A stretch of DNA of 64,000 bases from an uncultured Porphyromonadaceae bacterium (GTDB lineage: Bacteria; Bacteroidota; Bacteroidia; Bacteroidales; Muribaculaceae): the NCBI GenBank assembly GCA_900550025.1, contig URQP01000001.1, positions 1 to 64,000 of the forward strand, in the 5' to 3' direction. Each line of letters starts with the position of its first letter. Position 1 is the stretch's first letter. Under the pieces are notes generated by a model. That model ran no database searches, was not told where the DNA came from, and was given only the letters and a program-made list of their open reading frames with translations. This document shows positions 1 to 9,329 of the stretch, piece by piece. Position numbers and translations under genes: made by a program.

Positions 1-1
1 C

Positions 2-1132
2 AGCCGCAGCAATTCCGAGACGGTTGACGGTTTGTTCTATATGTATCCTAAAGACCATTCATACGATGCCGACGGCAATGATTTGAATGCCAAGCCCGAC
101 GGCAGCCTTTACACTATGTATTCCCGGCTTGGTGTCGATGTCACCGGCCCGGAGATTGGCCGTGGCATAACCACATCGGCAAAAGTGGAGGTGGATTTCC
201 GTGGTGGAGGTACTAATTATTATATGATACGCTTGCGTCAGGCTTATTTCAATCTCGGCTTCGGCAAGTCGTCGTTGCTCGTGGGGCAGACGTGGCATCC
301 TTTTTATGGAGATGTCGCTCCCGACATTCTCAACCTGAACATGGGCGCGCCGTTCCAGCCATTCAGCCGCGCTCCGCAAGTACGTTATATGTATGTGAAC
401 CGCAATTTTCAATTGAAAGCAACTGCCTTATGGCAGTCGCAATATCTGTCGGTAGGCCCGTCGTCAAATCAGGCAGGTGCCATATCGACACAGAAAAGCC
501 AGAATTTTATAAAGAACAGTTGCGTGCCGGAACTTGCTTTGAACCTTGATTATAAAGGTAACGGATGGATTGCCGGGGCAGGTGTGGATATGACCTCGAT
601 AGTGCCCCGTACGCAATCTGAATATGAGGGGGATGTATATAAGGTAAAAGAACGCATAACCACGGTGTCGGCTGAGGCGCACGTTAAATATTCAGGCAAT
701 GATTGGCTTGTGGCTGCAAAATCCGTGTTGGGTTCTAACTTCACTCAGGCAAGCGGGGTAGGCGGCTACGGCATAAAATCTGTTGATGCACGGACCGGTG
801 AGCAGGAATATTCTCCTGTGCGTGTGTCGTCGACGTGGATTAACGTTGCCTATGGTAAGAAATTGCGTCCGGGCGTGTTTTTAGGCTATCTGAAAAACCT
901 TGGGGCTTCGGATGATGTGTCAGGTGTGCTTGGCACGGGCATTGGCGACGGTCTCGACCAGCTTGTCTCTGCCTCGGCCGAGTTGACATATAATTTGCCT
1001 CATTGGAAATTCGGTGTGGAATATGTGGCAAGCACGGCATGGTATGGTGATGTCATGCAGGATGCACGGATTGAAAATACGCATTCCGTGACTAACCATA
1101 GGGTGGTGTTCACGGCATTGTTCCAGTTCTGA
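2..1132 (+). CDS. DcaP-like outer-membrane porin, 5' truncated
   Basis: The reading frame is open to the left edge of the window without a stop, so the true start lies upstream; a TTG at 32 is not a credible start. The 376 visible residues have the alternating pattern of a trimeric porin-type beta-barrel and end in aromatic Phe-Gln-Phe, typical of barrels recognised by the BAM machinery. The stretch around residues 85-130 (LLVGQTWHPFYGD, GAPFQPFSRAPQ) is recalled from Bacteroides DcaP-like porins. Likely role: outer-membrane diffusion channel for small anionic or organic solutes; the substrate cannot be told. It converges on the next gene with 5 bp between the stop codons. Confidence 0.75.
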   Translation, partial: SRSNSETVDGLFYMYPKDHSYDADGNDLNAKPDGSLYTMYSRLGVDVTGPEIGRGITTSAKVEVDFRGGGTNYYMIRLRQAYFNLGFGKSSLLVGQTWHPFYGDVAPDILNLNMGAPFQPFSRAPQVRYMYVNRNFQLKATALWQSQYLSVGPSSNQAGAISTQKSQNFIKNSCVPELALNLDYKGNGWIAGAGVDMTSIVPRTQSEYEGDVYKVKERITTVSAEAHVKYSGNDWLVAAKSVLGSNFTQASGVGGYGIKSVDARTGEQEYSPVRVSSTWINVAYGKKLRPGVFLGYLKNLGASDDVSGVLGTGIGDGLDQLVSASAELTYNLPHWKFGVEYVASTAWYGDVMQDARIENTHSVTNHRVVFTALFQF

Positions 1133-1137
1133 TTTAG

Positions 1138-2187
1138 TCATTGTATTTTGTAAAAGCGGACAGTTGTGCCGTTTATCGGCAGATTGATGGAAAGTATGCT
1201 TTCGGAAAAAGTGGCGTATCCCTCGTCCTCGATTATTTCTTTTTGAGAGTCAATCCATCGCAGGTTGTAATTGTCAATGAAAGGGGTGCTTTCCAGCACT
1301 CCTTTTGTCATATATGGTTTCCACAAATCCGGCATTGTTATATCCCCTGAAATGTATAATATGCGGTATCGGCTTTTTTCTTTTACTATTGCGATTGTGT
1401 ATTTTCCGCCCAGCCGCATTTTGTTTTCATCCATTTTGCGGTCCAAATATTTCCAGTAGCCTTCTATCAGGTCGTTGCTCTTGTGGAATATGGAGTCTAA
1501 TTCCGTTTTTGTGTAATTGGTGGAATAAAGTGATTCTTTGACCGGCTTTGAGGAAAATTGTATGCGTTTGATTGTCAGTTTGCTGCCTTTGCCGGCGAAA
1601 TAGCCTATATCTGTACTGTCGCCGAATGTGGCATTTGGGATTTCAACGATTTTTTGCAAACGCCTGTGTCCGGCTTCTATTGTCATCGTTTTTCCGTCAA
1701 AGAGCAGTTTAAACGTATTATAGCTTTCTTCATCGCCGTCGTTTTGGTCAATGTCAAAAGTCCTTACAGTTTCTTTGTCGCCATTGTGCATGCTGAATAT
1801 TTCGATTTTTAGTGACTGTTGGTTTGTTATGTCGTCATAGTAGCTGCTGTTTGTTGGCGTTATTTCTATCCCTTCGTAATTCTCATTGTCTTTATAATTC
1901 CAAATGATGCCATAAGAGTGCTGTTGCATGCTGTTCAGAAATCTGTTCCCGCTTTTTCTGCCGGAACTTTTAAGGCGTATTGTGTACGTGAATTCTTTTT
2001 CTTTTGTGTCGAATTTTGAAGTTTCGATTATTTTGTTGTCGTTCGGATTGTTGATTATGATGCATCCTGATTGGGAATCGGCATATTTAGAGAACCCATC
2101 GAATCCGGTCAGGAAGTCCCGGTAAACATTTCCCCCGAAAAGGGAGATATAAGTTGCTATTGCGAGCAGTGTGAAGAAAATGCGCAT
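1138..2187 (-). CDS. Secreted protein of unknown function
   Basis: 349-aa protein with a signal peptide (MRIFFTLLAIATYISLFGG). Start placed at 2187, not the longer frame to 2235, because AAAGGAA sits just upstream and a promoter (-33 at 2233-2235, -7 at 2205-2212) lies inside the longer frame. The first ~200 residues, rich in Asn, Lys and aromatic residues with beta-strand patterning (IIWNYKDNENYEGIEI), resemble the concanavalin-like fold of secreted glycan-associated proteins, but I do not recognise a named family. The C-terminal third looks like a separate domain (YWKYLDRKMDENKMRLGGKY). The gene looks AT-richer than its neighbours by eye, compatible with an accessory or transferred origin. 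Confidence 0.7.
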   Translation of the reverse strand: MRIFFTLLAIATYISLFGGNVYRDFLTGFDGFSKYADSQSGCIIINNPNDNKIIETSKFDTKEKEFTYTIRLKSSGRKSGNRFLNSMQQHSYGIIWNYKDNENYEGIEITPTNSSYYDDITNQQSLKIEIFSMHNGDKETVRTFDIDQNDGDEESYNTFKLLFDGKTMTIEAGHRRLQKIVEIPNATFGDSTDIGYFAGKGSKLTIKRIQFSSKPVKESLYSTNYTKTELDSIFHKSNDLIEGYWKYLDRKMDENKMRLGGKYTIAIVKEKSRYRILYISGDITMPDLWKPYMTKGVLESTPFIDNYNLRWIDSQKEIIEDEGYATFSESILSINLPINGTTVRFYKIQ

Positions 2188-2204
2188 ACTGATTCCTTTT
2201 GTCA

Positions 2205-2235
2205 CAAAAATACTGAATAATGCAATTTCCAACAA
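2205..2235 (-). promoter_or_regulatory. Bacteroidetes-type promoter for the 1138-2187 gene
   Basis: On the minus strand TTG (2235-2233) is followed by 20 nt and TATTTTTG (2212-2205), matching TTG-N19-21-TAnnTTTG. It lies about 18 nt ahead of the ATG at 2187. Confidence 0.5.
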
Positions 2236-2254
2236 TTTTTTCTTTTTGGAGAGA

Positions 2255-2285
2255 CAAAAAAGAGAGGATGCATTCCACCCTCTCT
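2255..2285 (-). terminator. Intrinsic terminator of the phosphodiester glycosidase pair
   Basis: Read on the minus strand, AGAGAGG and CCTCTCT form a 7-bp stem (2261-2267 with 2279-2285) followed directly by a run of six T. It lies 22 bp after the stop of the 2307-4832 gene. Confidence 0.85.
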
Positions 2286-2306
2286 ATTGTTTTGTCGTGC
2301 GGACGG

Positions 2307-4832
2307 CTATTTGACGATTAATTTAGCAGTTTGTGTGTTGTCGTCGTAGTTGACTTTTATGATATACATGCCATTCATGCCGTCGGTCGGTATGTTGATG
2401 TTGCTTTTGCATTCGGTACTGAATATTGTTGCTCCACTGATGCTGTAAACGCTGACATTTGCTTCCCCATCGACATTGATTGTTACGGTTTCGCCGGAAT
2501 TTACAGGGTTGGGAAAAATAGTTGCCGTATTGCCGTCAGATTCTATTGAACTTACAGAGCCGTAGTTGCTGTTATAGCAAGCCTCGAAGGCGGGTACCTG
2601 AATCTCGAAAGCCTCATCTTTAGCCGAAGCGCCCATATCCATACGGAAGGTGTTGATGGTTATCGGGTATATTCCGATATCTTCGGTGTCGCACCATTCG
2701 TCAAGATGCATAACCACTTCCGTTGTTTTGTTTTTTTCCAGTTCTTCGGTCACACCGGTCCATGAGGTTGTTTTTTCTCCCAGAGCGTTTTCCACGTTCA
2801 TCGAAATCTTTTTCACAGTGGCTTCACCGGGATTTATCCTAATCCTGAACGATTCCGGAAGACTCCACACGTTTATCCCTCCGAAATTCACGGAAAGATA
2901 TGCGCCGCGCGATGTCCCATTGCCTGTATATGAAATTTTGAAACCGTTTTCGAGCTCTGCAATGGTCTGGTCTGTTCCTCCAAGCTGGGAGATTTTCCAA
3001 TCGTCGGCGTTGAAGTTGCGGATTACCGGCATGAGGTCGCTTTCCGGAATCTCTACCGTGACGTTTGCCGTCCCTGTGAACTCTCCGACGGTTCCTGTAA
3101 CAGTTGCCGTGCCGTTAGCTATTCCTTTAAGGATTCCCGTTGATTCTCCAATTTCGACTACGTCGGTATTGTTGCTTGTCCAAGATAGAGCCGTCGGGTT
3201 TAGCGGCATCAGTTCTTCCTTGACAGTCGCGTTTACTTCCATCGGGTATTCGCGCTTGTTGTCAGTCAAGATGTTTTGCAGCCGGAAGCTGACGTCATCG
3301 CTTTCTTCAACAGTCACTGCGATGGATGCCGTGAGTCCGTTGTAGGAGGCTTTGAGTGCGTGCAGACCTTCTCCTGTCGCATAGAATGTCTTGCCGTCGT
3401 TGGTTATTTCGCCGAGAGCTGGGTCGCAGGAGAGTGTCACGCCCTGTACGTCGGTGTCGATAAGGATGCCGTATTGGTTGTATCCGTAGAACACCGGGGT
3501 GTATATTCCGTATTTCGGGCAGACCATTGCCCATTCCCGGAACTGTATTTCGGCTATCGTATTGTCTTCAGGTACGTTTGCTACTGCAAACATTCCGCTT
3601 GCAACTGCTCTTTCACTGCCGTCACTACTGTCGTTGCGCAGTCCTAATGCTTCAGTGTATAATGTGGAAGAGCCGCCGCCGTCGACATTGATGGCATCGC
3701 TGGCACCGGCATAGCGCATCATGTCCGCAAGTTCTTTTGTATGCACTCCGGCAGATATTTGTGAGCGTCCGTCGATGACCATCATAATCATTTCCGTCTT
3801 GTCCTCATTATAGCCTAAGCTGCTGCGGGGATGGCGTGCTGAAGCGTCGCCGCGGTCGCCTTCGCTTTCTCTTGTCACGCCGTTTTCAAGAATCCAAGGG
3901 TTACCGGTCGCCAACTGTGTTGGTATTACAGATGTCGCGTCCGTCTTGCCTGTCTCTAATGTGGCTGTAACATTTGCTGTGAGGGTCACTTTGTCACCGA
4001 TTTTCAGGTTCTTCACGAAATCTATAGTTTTTCCGCAGCCTACAATGGCGTATTGTCCATCCGGAATTTCCCGGTTGCCGGTTGCCGTCACGTCAGAGAC
4101 AATTTCCAACGTCAGAGGTTTCCCCGCCTGTATGAAATCGTCTTCTACTGCTTTAGCCAGCACTTCCGCACAATTCCCGTTAAGATCCGGCTGGTTTATT
4201 ATGCCGAAAAATTTAGGAGTGTACAAAGAAATGGCATCGTTCGCCGCAGAGTTGTTGACAACTGAAAATTTCACTGTCTGGTCGCCGCAAGTTGCCGTGC
4301 CGTTTTGGAAAGATATTCCGCCTATGAATGGCACTCCTTTTTCATCGATAAAGAATGTAGGCCAATCGCTGGCTGTCTCGGCAGTCTTGTAGATTTCTCC
4401 TCCGGCAATCGATGCACTTACCGGCGAGCCTACCATCGAGACCCCGTTTGAAGCGTTGCCTTGTGTTACGAAAAAGTCGGTGTTGATTCCTACGAAGTAA
4501 TTTTTTGTAGAGGTGGAGTGGGTTTGTGCCATATTGCTTACTCTTCCGCCTCCAGATAGCTTGTCGTTTGCTACAATGGCTTCAATGCCTACGTTGGGAT
4601 TTTTCTCGCTGTCAATGTTCACTGTGAGGTAGAACACCCGTAGTTGTTGGCTTGCATTTGTCTTGTTTATCAGATGCAGTGATGTTTGGGTTGTTCCCGG
4701 ACCGACCTGTGCGTGGAACAATGTGTCGACGCTGAATTCAACCCCGCTTAGCATGACATTGTATCCGTCTTGTGCGTAAATTGTCGCTGATGACAATAAG
4801 GCGGCACTTGTTAAAAGTAAATTTTTTAGCAT
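2307..4832 (-). CDS. Secreted phosphodiester glycosidase with Big2 domain and T9SS sorting domain
   Basis: 841 aa. Signal peptide at residues 1-20 (LLSSATIYAQ). The catalytic part (about 30-430) is a phosphodiester glycosidase (NAGPA/DUF2233 family), seen from SSLGYNEDKTEMIMMVIDGRS and the family signature NVDGGGSSTLY near residue 385. A bacterial Ig-like (Big2) domain follows at about 515-600, then a jelly-roll-like region at 605-750, and a type IX secretion C-terminal sorting domain (FPNPVNSGETV ... GMYIIKV) in the last 75 residues. The family removes N-acetylglucosamine or other groups from sugar-phosphate diesters; the bacterial substrate is unknown. Predicted to be surface-exposed through T9SS. 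Second gene of a tandem pair, 16 bp after its paralogue, with which it shares near-identical central DNA. Confidence 0.88.
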   Translation of the reverse strand: MLKNLLLTSAALLSSATIYAQDGYNVMLSGVEFSVDTLFHAQVGPGTTQTSLHLINKTNASQQLRVFYLTVNIDSEKNPNVGIEAIVANDKLSGGGRVSNMAQTHSTSTKNYFVGINTDFFVTQGNASNGVSMVGSPVSASIAGGEIYKTAETASDWPTFFIDEKGVPFIGGISFQNGTATCGDQTVKFSVVNNSAANDAISLYTPKFFGIINQPDLNGNCAEVLAKAVEDDFIQAGKPLTLEIVSDVTATGNREIPDGQYAIVGCGKTIDFVKNLKIGDKVTLTANVTATLETGKTDATSVIPTQLATGNPWILENGVTRESEGDRGDASARHPRSSLGYNEDKTEMIMMVIDGRSQISAGVHTKELADMMRYAGASDAINVDGGGSSTLYTEALGLRNDSSDGSERAVASGMFAVANVPEDNTIAEIQFREWAMVCPKYGIYTPVFYGYNQYGILIDTDVQGVTLSCDPALGEITNDGKTFYATGEGLHALKASYNGLTASIAVTVEESDDVSFRLQNILTDNKREYPMEVNATVKEELMPLNPTALSWTSNNTDVVEIGESTGILKGIANGTATVTGTVGEFTGTANVTVEIPESDLMPVIRNFNADDWKISQLGGTDQTIAELENGFKISYTGNGTSRGAYLSVNFGGINVWSLPESFRIRINPGEATVKKISMNVENALGEKTTSWTGVTEELEKNKTTEVVMHLDEWCDTEDIGIYPITINTFRMDMGASAKDEAFEIQVPAFEACYNSNYGSVSSIESDGNTATIFPNPVNSGETVTINVDGEANVSVYSISGATIFSTECKSNINIPTDGMNGMYIIKVNYDDNTQTAKLIVK
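3002..3350. repeat. 349-bp identical tract, copy A (inside the 2307-4832 gene)
   Basis: Every base from 3002 to 3350 matches 5547-5895 (offset 2545). It encodes the Big2 domain and the start of the following region. Immediate flanks differ: the first 60 bases of the homologous stretch at 2581 show 6 mismatches against its partner. Confidence 0.95.
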
Positions 4833-4848
4833 AGTTGAAATGTTAGAT

Positions 4849-7284
4849 TTATAGAATGATTAGTTTACCGATGTGTTGATTGTTTTCAGAAATGATTCTG
4901 ATAAGGTAGAATCCTTTTTGCAAGTTGTTTGTATTTAAGTATATTTTGTTTTCTCCGATAGCATGGTAGACGCATCTTCCTTTGATGTCATATACGCTGG
5001 CATTGGCCTTTCCTTCGACATTTACCGATACGGTTTGTCCGGTATTGGCAGGGTTCGGGTAGATGTTTACAGATCCGCTATTCTCCTTGATGTTGGGGAT
5101 TGAGCCGTAGTTGCGGTTGTAGCAAGCCTCGAAAGCCGGCACCTGAATTTCGAAAGCCTCACCTTTAGCCGAAGCGCCCATGTCCATGCGGAACGTGTTG
5201 ATGGTTATCGGGTATATCCCGATGTCTTCGGTGTCGCACCATTCGTCAAGATGCATGACCACTTCAGTTGTTTTGTTCTTTTCCAGTTCTTCGGTCACAC
5301 CTGCCCACGAGGTGTTCTTCTCTCCCAGCGCGTTCTCTATGTTCATTGAAATCTTTTTCACAGTGGCATTTCCGGGATTTATCCTTATCCTGAACGATTC
5401 GGGAAGGCTCCACACCTTTATTCCTCCGAGATTCACGGAAATGTATGCTCCCCGCGATGAGCCGTTGCCTGTGTAGGAGATTTTGAAACCGTTTTCGAGT
5501 TCGGCTATCGTCTGGTCTGTCCCTCCGATTTGGGATATTTCCCAGCCGTCGGCGTTGAAGTTGCGGATTACCGGCATGAGGTCGCTTTCCGGAATCTCTA
5601 CCGTGACGTTTGCCGTCCCTGTGAACTCTCCGACGGTTCCTGTAACAGTTGCCGTGCCGTTAGCTATTCCTTTAAGGATTCCCGTTGATTCTCCAATTTC
5701 GACTACGTCGGTATTGTTGCTTGTCCAAGATAGAGCCGTCGGGTTTAGCGGCATCAGTTCTTCCTTGACAGTCGCGTTTACTTCCATCGGGTATTCGCGC
5801 TTGTTGTCAGTCAAGATGTTTTGCAGCCGGAAGCTGACGTCATCGCTTTCTTCAACAGTCACTGCGATGGATGCCGTGAGTCCGTTGTAGGAGGCATTGA
5901 GTGCGTGCAGACCTTCACCTGTCGCATAGAATGTCTTGCCGTCGTTGGTTATTTCGCCGAGAGCCGGGTCGCAGGAGAGTGTCACTCCCTGAACGTCGGT
6001 GTCGACAAGCACTCCGTATTGGTTGTATCCGTAGAACGCCGGTGTGTATATGCCGTATTTTGGGCATTTCATTGCCCATTCCCGGAACTGTATTTCGGCG
6101 ACGGTATTGTCTTCCGGTGTTTTTGATACGCAATATATGCCGTTGCCCACAGATCTTTCGTGTCCGTCGCTGGGCTGGTTCATATAGCCGAATTGTTGCA
6201 GATAGAGTGAAGAAGAACCTCCGCCGTCAATATTGATTCCATAGTCGGCCTCGGCCCATTTCATAATGTCGGCCAATTCATAGTATGTCGCTCCTGATGA
6301 TATTGAGGAACGTCCGTCGACTACTGCGAATATTATTTTTGATTTGTCTTTGTTGTATCCGAGCATTGTACGTGGGTGGCGCGAAAAGTCGCCTTGCGTG
6401 ACAGTTTCCCCGTCGATGAGGAATATGGTGTTGCCTCCGACCATTTGTCTGATTTCGGGCGTAATCCCTTCATAATTGTTTAATGAATTGCTGAATGTGA
6501 ATTCCAACACATCTCCTTCTTTGAGGTCTGTCACATAGTGTGCCATTGTGCCCGATGCGCTAAGCACTCCTTGCCCGTCGGCTATTGCATGATTCCCTTT
6601 TGTCGTGGCAGTTCCTGTCACTTTTGCTTTAAAAGGTGAGTTCACTTTCCAAGTCTCTCCTGGCAGGAGTTCAATTGCGATTTCGGTTGTGCCGGCCGGC
6701 GTATGGGTGTATTTTCCTGTCGCGTTGTTGAATACGGTCAGTTCATTATCTCCGATTCTGCCGTTTATCTTGCTGAGGCTTATTTTTTCTTTTCCGTTTA
6801 CTTTATATGTATAGGATGGCGTTATGAAAGAGGCATATGGCAGCGATGTCCCTGATACCACGAAGTGCGGGGCGGTTGTGACGGCGGTTGCCGGCAGCCC
6901 ATTGTGCATAGAGCCGTTTACCGGCGTGCCTACATCGCCTGATGTCTCGAAAAAGTCGCCATTGACTGCGGCAAAGTAGCATTCCGTCCCTGTCGTTTTT
7001 CTGATTGCGTGGTCGGAAATGTTTTCCGTCCCTATGATTGAGTCCCGGCCGAGCTCCGTACGGATTTCAAAATTGGGTTGCCCTGTCTCTATTTCTATGT
7101 AGAATGTTCGGAATGTGAGTGACGGCCCTGTGAATTTGATGGCTGTATAGTGCGTTCCGGGTCCTACTTTTGAGTGCTGGAGTGTGTCTACCGTGTATGT
7201 GTTCTTGTCGATAACGGTGGTGGTTTGTGCAGAAATCAGGCATGCCGGCATCAGCAATGCGGAAAATAATAATGGTTTTTTCAT
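4849..7284 (-). CDS. Secreted phosphodiester glycosidase, tandem paralogue
   Basis: 811 aa with the same architecture as the next gene: signal peptide (LLMPACLISAQ), phosphodiester glycosidase domain with INIDGGGSSSLY near residue 350, Big2 domain (about 490-570), jelly-roll-like region, and a T9SS sorting domain (YPNPANTGQTV ... GFYLIRI). The N-terminal catalytic halves of the two proteins differ strongly, whereas the segment from about residue 400 to 740 is almost the same. This suggests two enzymes of different specificity on a common C-terminal scaffold. Probably the first gene of a two-gene transcript ending at the terminator at 2255-2285. A TATTTTTG at 7329-7322 (minus strand) is a possible -7 element. 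Confidence 0.88.
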   Translation of the reverse strand: MKKPLLFSALLMPACLISAQTTTVIDKNTYTVDTLQHSKVGPGTHYTAIKFTGPSLTFRTFYIEIETGQPNFEIRTELGRDSIIGTENISDHAIRKTTGTECYFAAVNGDFFETSGDVGTPVNGSMHNGLPATAVTTAPHFVVSGTSLPYASFITPSYTYKVNGKEKISLSKINGRIGDNELTVFNNATGKYTHTPAGTTEIAIELLPGETWKVNSPFKAKVTGTATTKGNHAIADGQGVLSASGTMAHYVTDLKEGDVLEFTFSNSLNNYEGITPEIRQMVGGNTIFLIDGETVTQGDFSRHPRTMLGYNKDKSKIIFAVVDGRSSISSGATYYELADIMKWAEADYGINIDGGGSSSLYLQQFGYMNQPSDGHERSVGNGIYCVSKTPEDNTVAEIQFREWAMKCPKYGIYTPAFYGYNQYGVLVDTDVQGVTLSCDPALGEITNDGKTFYATGEGLHALNASYNGLTASIAVTVEESDDVSFRLQNILTDNKREYPMEVNATVKEELMPLNPTALSWTSNNTDVVEIGESTGILKGIANGTATVTGTVGEFTGTANVTVEIPESDLMPVIRNFNADGWEISQIGGTDQTIAELENGFKISYTGNGSSRGAYISVNLGGIKVWSLPESFRIRINPGNATVKKISMNIENALGEKNTSWAGVTEELEKNKTTEVVMHLDEWCDTEDIGIYPITINTFRMDMGASAKGEAFEIQVPAFEACYNRNYGSIPNIKENSGSVNIYPNPANTGQTVSVNVEGKANASVYDIKGRCVYHAIGENKIYLNTNNLQKGFYLIRIISENNQHIGKLIIL
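5547..5895. repeat. 349-bp identical tract, copy B (inside the 4849-7284 gene)
   Basis: Direct repeat partner of 3002-3350, same strand and frame, with no mismatch over 349 bp. Identity breaks at T/C on the left (3001 versus 5546) and T/A on the right (3351 versus 5896). Confidence 0.95.
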
Positions 7285-7438
7285 ACGAGGCGTTTTGGCT
7301 GGTTAGGTTTTGTTTATGGGTCAAAAATAGTTATATAAGTTGGGATGGAGAAATTTTTGATATTAAAATTATGTGTCCGATAGTTAAATGATGTTTAGTC
7401 AAAAGCCTTGTGGTGAGGATATGCAATTCTGGTCTGAT

Positions 7439-8017
7439 TTATTGTTGCGCCATCCCGGCGCGGTTCTCGTCGATGGGGAATATTCCTGACGGTTTATTGA
7501 TAAGATATGTTGTCATCCGCTCATTGGATGTAAATCCGTATCCTTCGATTATACGGTCGCTTTTTTCGATGTGTATGAATGAGTCGGAATATACTTTGTG
7601 CAATGATTGCGACCAAAATAATTGTTCCGTCAGAATAAGTTCTTTCTTGACATTGCTGATTCTTACGTTTCCGTCAAGCCTCCATAGCTTGTCGCGCTTG
7701 AAATATGTGGCCGAGTCGCATTCGATATGCGCTTCTGTCTTGAACTTGTCATCTAATTTCTCAAGGTACAGTCCCGTCGGGAATTTCCAAACCGGGGTTT
7801 TTGCTTCGTCGTATACAATCCACAGCTTTGATGTAATCCGGTATTTTGTCATGCCGGAATCGCTGATTAGTGTGGTCACGTCTTTTGTGACCATCGTTGG
7901 CATGCTGTCAGGGTCGATTGCTGTGGCAATGACATTATCCCTCTTTTTCTTGCCACATCCTGAAAGCATGCCTGAAATTATGGCAATGGCCATTACTATG
8001 TTGAAAAGACTGCGCAT
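7439..8017 (-). CDS. lptC: LPS export ABC transporter periplasmic protein LptC
   Basis: 192 aa. Start chosen at 8017 (MRSLFNIV), preceded by AGGAAA, because the longer frame runs into the upstream gene. A lipoprotein signal with LSGCG implies lipidation at Cys, and the body is a single beta-rich LptC fold (YDEAKTPVWKFPTGLYLEKLDD, DGNVRISN). LptC bridges the LptBFG ATPase complex to LptA in the periplasm; Bacteroidales homologues are commonly lipidated. Last gene of the coaX-OMP-lptC operon, 25 bp after its neighbour. Confidence 0.8.
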   Translation of the reverse strand: MRSLFNIVMAIAIISGMLSGCGKKKRDNVIATAIDPDSMPTMVTKDVTTLISDSGMTKYRITSKLWIVYDEAKTPVWKFPTGLYLEKLDDKFKTEAHIECDSATYFKRDKLWRLDGNVRISNVKKELILTEQLFWSQSLHKVYSDSFIHIEKSDRIIEGYGFTSNERMTTYLINKPSGIFPIDENRAGMAQQ

Positions 8018-8042
8018 CCGCTTTCCTGTGTGAATCCGGATT

Positions 8043-9329
8043 TTATCGTATCTTGTCTTGCCAGAATGCAAACTCGTTGAAGTTTACGCCGATTGTGATG
8101 TTGAAATAGTTTTCAGATACGAGGTTTGATGCAGGATAGGACGAACGGCGTTTGTATTCAAGACCGAGGTTTATTATCGTCTTCGTGCCTAATGTCGGTA
8201 GCCCGAAACCGATGGCAGCGCCGTATTCGCGTGTGTGGTTGTCGCCGACCATTATATAGTCGCGGGTGTAATACGCTCCGAAGCGGTAAGCTATCCTCTG
8301 GAAATAGTTGCCTCTTGTCTTAGGCACGAATTGCATGCCGAGAGCAGTTTTCCAACGGTCGTCGAATCTTGTGATTTCCGATACAATATTTCCATCTTCG
8401 TCGCGTAATTGTCCGAAATTGGCTTTGCTCCATTCTTGATAAGTGAAGTCTCCTTCTATTGTAAGCCGGTTATCGTAGGTATAGCTTAATCCTACACCGT
8501 AGGAATTCGGTTTCGTATATTCGCCGTTCATACGCATATAGGCGATGGTGTCAGGCTCGCTATCTTGCGTTATGTCGTAGTTCGTGCCCCATGTCTTGCC
8601 GTGGAAGTCTTTTTTAGGCGAATATGTGGCGCCGATGGTGAATTTGTGCAATTGCCGGAATTCTTTTGTATATTGTACGCCTAATAAAATATTCCAGTCG
8701 CGTATTTCCATCGACTGCTCGAACAAAGTGTTGGCAGTTCCGTTTTCACTGTCTATGATGTATGAGTCGTTTACTATTGTTCCGAATTGATAAGCCACGT
8801 TGGCTCCGATGGTGAATCCTTTGAACGGCCGCCCGCTGACTCCGGCATAAAGTTCGTTCAGTCCGCCTGTTCCGGTGAATGATGTCGTGCCGGTAGGATT
8901 GCCTTCGCTGTCGTTAATTTCCCCTCCGAACGAATATCCGACTGACGAGAATGGCACAAGTCCTATGCTGCCGCCCATATATTTCCCTATGGGGAATTGC
9001 ATAGTCAGATAGTCCAGACCTCCGCCGAACGATTTGCCGGTGCTGTTGTTCTCTTTCGACCACAAACGTGTCAGGTCTACGCCGATGTCCCATAACAGGG
9101 TGAGGGAGTCTATGCCGGCGTATGAGGCTGGGTTCATCACGTTGATTTGTCGTCCGCCTGTCATGGCTATGCCGACACCGCCCATACTGCGTTGCATGCT
9201 TGTAGCGTAGTCCTTTACCATTCCATATCCGAATTTCGAATACGGTGATTGCTCGTTTTGTGCGGTGGCCGGCATTGCGATTGCAATTGACAGCGCAAAT
9301 GCCGTGATTAGTTTCTTATAGCAATTCAT
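8043..9329 (-). CDS. Outer-membrane beta-barrel protein next to coaX
   Basis: 428 aa with signal peptide ending near PATAQ. After SPYSKFGYG the repeated amphipathic strands and the GGVGIAM/NPASYAG motif recall the FadL-like/PorV-like class of Bacteroidetes outer-membrane proteins, with a C-terminal FNEFAFWQDKIR. The exact function is unknown. It overlaps the end of coaX by 14 bp and precedes lptC, an order I recall from Bacteroides genomes, suggesting a role in envelope biogenesis. Confidence 0.75.
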   Translation of the reverse strand: MNCYKKLITAFALSIAIAMPATAQNEQSPYSKFGYGMVKDYATSMQRSMGGVGIAMTGGRQINVMNPASYAGIDSLTLLWDIGVDLTRLWSKENNSTGKSFGGGLDYLTMQFPIGKYMGGSIGLVPFSSVGYSFGGEINDSEGNPTGTTSFTGTGGLNELYAGVSGRPFKGFTIGANVAYQFGTIVNDSYIIDSENGTANTLFEQSMEIRDWNILLGVQYTKEFRQLHKFTIGATYSPKKDFHGKTWGTNYDITQDSEPDTIAYMRMNGEYTKPNSYGVGLSYTYDNRLTIEGDFTYQEWSKANFGQLRDEDGNIVSEITRFDDRWKTALGMQFVPKTRGNYFQRIAYRFGAYYTRDYIMVGDNHTREYGAAIGFGLPTLGTKTIINLGLEYKRRSSYPASNLVSENYFNITIGVNFNEFAFWQDKIR

